Of a stretch of DNA of 7,072 nt, positions 6,594-7,072 are shown in pieces. The stretch comes from Globobulimina sp. (Eukaryota > Foraminifera > Rotaliida). Position 1 is the stretch's first letter. The number at the start of each line of letters is the position of its first letter. The notes under the pieces are model-generated. The model made no database searches and was not told the origin of the DNA. It saw only the letters and a program-made list of their open reading frames with translations. Position numbers and translations under genes: made by a program. Location: assembly GCA_003354225.1 (NCBI GenBank), contig PIVH01000203.1:1-7072 (forward strand), read 5' to 3'.

Positions 6594-7023
6594 TCATTCA
6601 CTAAAATCAGTAAACTCTGCTCTTGTTATTTTCCCATCAAATAAAGCTAAACAATTTGACGTATTTGGGGAACTGCTATGAAACAGCTGCAGAAAGTAAG
6701 CATAATATAAATTATGGAATAAGCACAAAAGTATTACCACATTTGAGAAATTTTAAATTCATATTTAGCAAAAGCCGGCGTTACAATACGTTTTGTTTGC
6801 GGGAAGAATTGTTTCCTAACAATCTTCGCATCATATTTTGGAATATCGTATTGATTTAACAATATCTCGCCCCCTGGAACATGCGATGGAAGAATACATT
6901 TTGATTTGTTTTCTTCTAATTTGGCCATATCGCGGAATAATGGTAAATGGCTCACTTGATTGTATTGCATTGGTGATACACAAAAACGAGTGCGTGGTTT
7001 CAACGAAAATGAAGCATTTAATA
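6594..7023 (-). CDS. 3' part of a spliced gene of unknown function, with HVPGG motif (partial)
   Basis: I do not recognise the family. The long exon (7023-6738) reads as real protein: Lys- and Pro-rich, with PRTRFCVSPMQYNQ, SKCILPSHVPGGEILL and RIVTPAFAKYEFKISQM. It has no usable upstream ATG in frame. A stop lies at 7064-7066, and an acceptor-like GACACAG ends at 7024 with a branch-like ACTAAT upstream, so the gene most likely continues through an intron beyond the right edge. At the other end a 62-bp intron (6676-6737) would join a short last exon (6675-6594) adding CSSPNTSNCLALFDG and ending FTDFSE with TGA. Without that splice the protein stops right after QMW. HVPGG resembles the core of tau/MAP2 tubulin-binding repeats, but a five-residue match is weak. 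The plus-strand frames over this region look like antisense shadows. Confidence 0.6.
6676..6737 (-). other. Probable last intron of right-edge gene (62 bp; 65 bp with alternative acceptor)
   Basis: On the minus strand the donor is TG|GTAATA, the branch-like element GCTTACT, and the acceptor TTTCATAG, directly followed by CAG (a NAGNAG pair differing by one codon). A nearer CTGCAG lies only about 10 nt after the branch A and is probably too close. It would shift to a frame that stops after about 13 codons. The size matches the 67- and 68-bp introns in the same window. The intron is inferred from motifs and frame, without a homologue to confirm it. Confidence 0.55.
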
Positions 7024-7072
7024 CTGTGTCATGATCAGATGACAATTCATTCGAATTAGTTTTTTAATTATT

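Noticed and set aside
7043-7045. Start codon for the right-edge minus-strand gene at 7045
   Set aside because: The codon is TTG, not a normal eukaryotic start. An acceptor-like CAG at 7024 with an upstream ACTAAT fits an internal exon better.
6623-7059. Plus-strand frames of 78 and 73 aa near the right edge
   Set aside because: They overlap each other and are antisense to a better-looking minus-strand exon. Start context and composition are unconvincing.
1-7072. Reassigned stop codons, CRISPR array, transposon or viral insertion
   Set aside because: All frames end at ordinary stops and need no recoding. There are no spaced repeats, terminal repeats, transposase or viral proteins.

Overview
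The window looks like nuclear DNA from an AT-rich, gene-dense, intron-bearing single-celled eukaryote. The support is RhoGEF-type DH/PH domains, a CDK10/CDK11-type kinase, three inferred spliceosomal introns of only about 62-68 bp, AT-rich intergenic gaps of 68-345 bp, and N/K/E/D-rich linkers. The standard genetic code suffices: the complete genes end in TAA and no frame needs a reassigned stop. The lineage cannot be fixed from sequence alone. A rhizarian/foraminiferan or amoebozoan protist is a guess only.

Layout, left to right. (1) 1-1469, minus: gene B, a RhoGEF with a PH-linker-UBA-DH order, cut by the left edge. Its second exon (1-703) begins without an ATG and joins the first across a 67-bp intron. 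(2) 1547-3562, minus: gene A, an intronless tandem paralogue with the full PH-linker-UBA-DH-PH order (671 aa). (3) 3716-5157, minus: a two-exon CDK10/11-like kinase (457 aa after splicing) carrying a low-complexity acidic insert in its C-lobe. (4) 5226-6248, plus: an unrecognised 340-aa coiled-coil protein with a C-terminal hydrophobic segment and a perfect four-unit [S/T]-P-I array, divergent from the kinase across 68 bp. (5) 6249-6593: an AT-rich gap with small palindromes between convergent genes. (6) 6594-7023, minus: the 3' end of another spliced gene of unknown function, containing an HVPGG motif that faintly resembles tau/MAP2 repeats.

How the genes may work together (inference): A and B should act on Rho/Rac-family GTPases at membranes, the UBA offering a link to ubiquitin. 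The kinase probably acts in transcription or RNA processing, as CDK10/11 relatives do. The divergent coiled-coil protein shares its upstream region with the kinase and carries clustered proline-directed sites, so it is a conceivable but unproven substrate.

The most notable item is the tandem pair with a UBA domain between an N-terminal PH domain and the DH-PH cassette, plus a conserved linker block that I cannot assign to any family.
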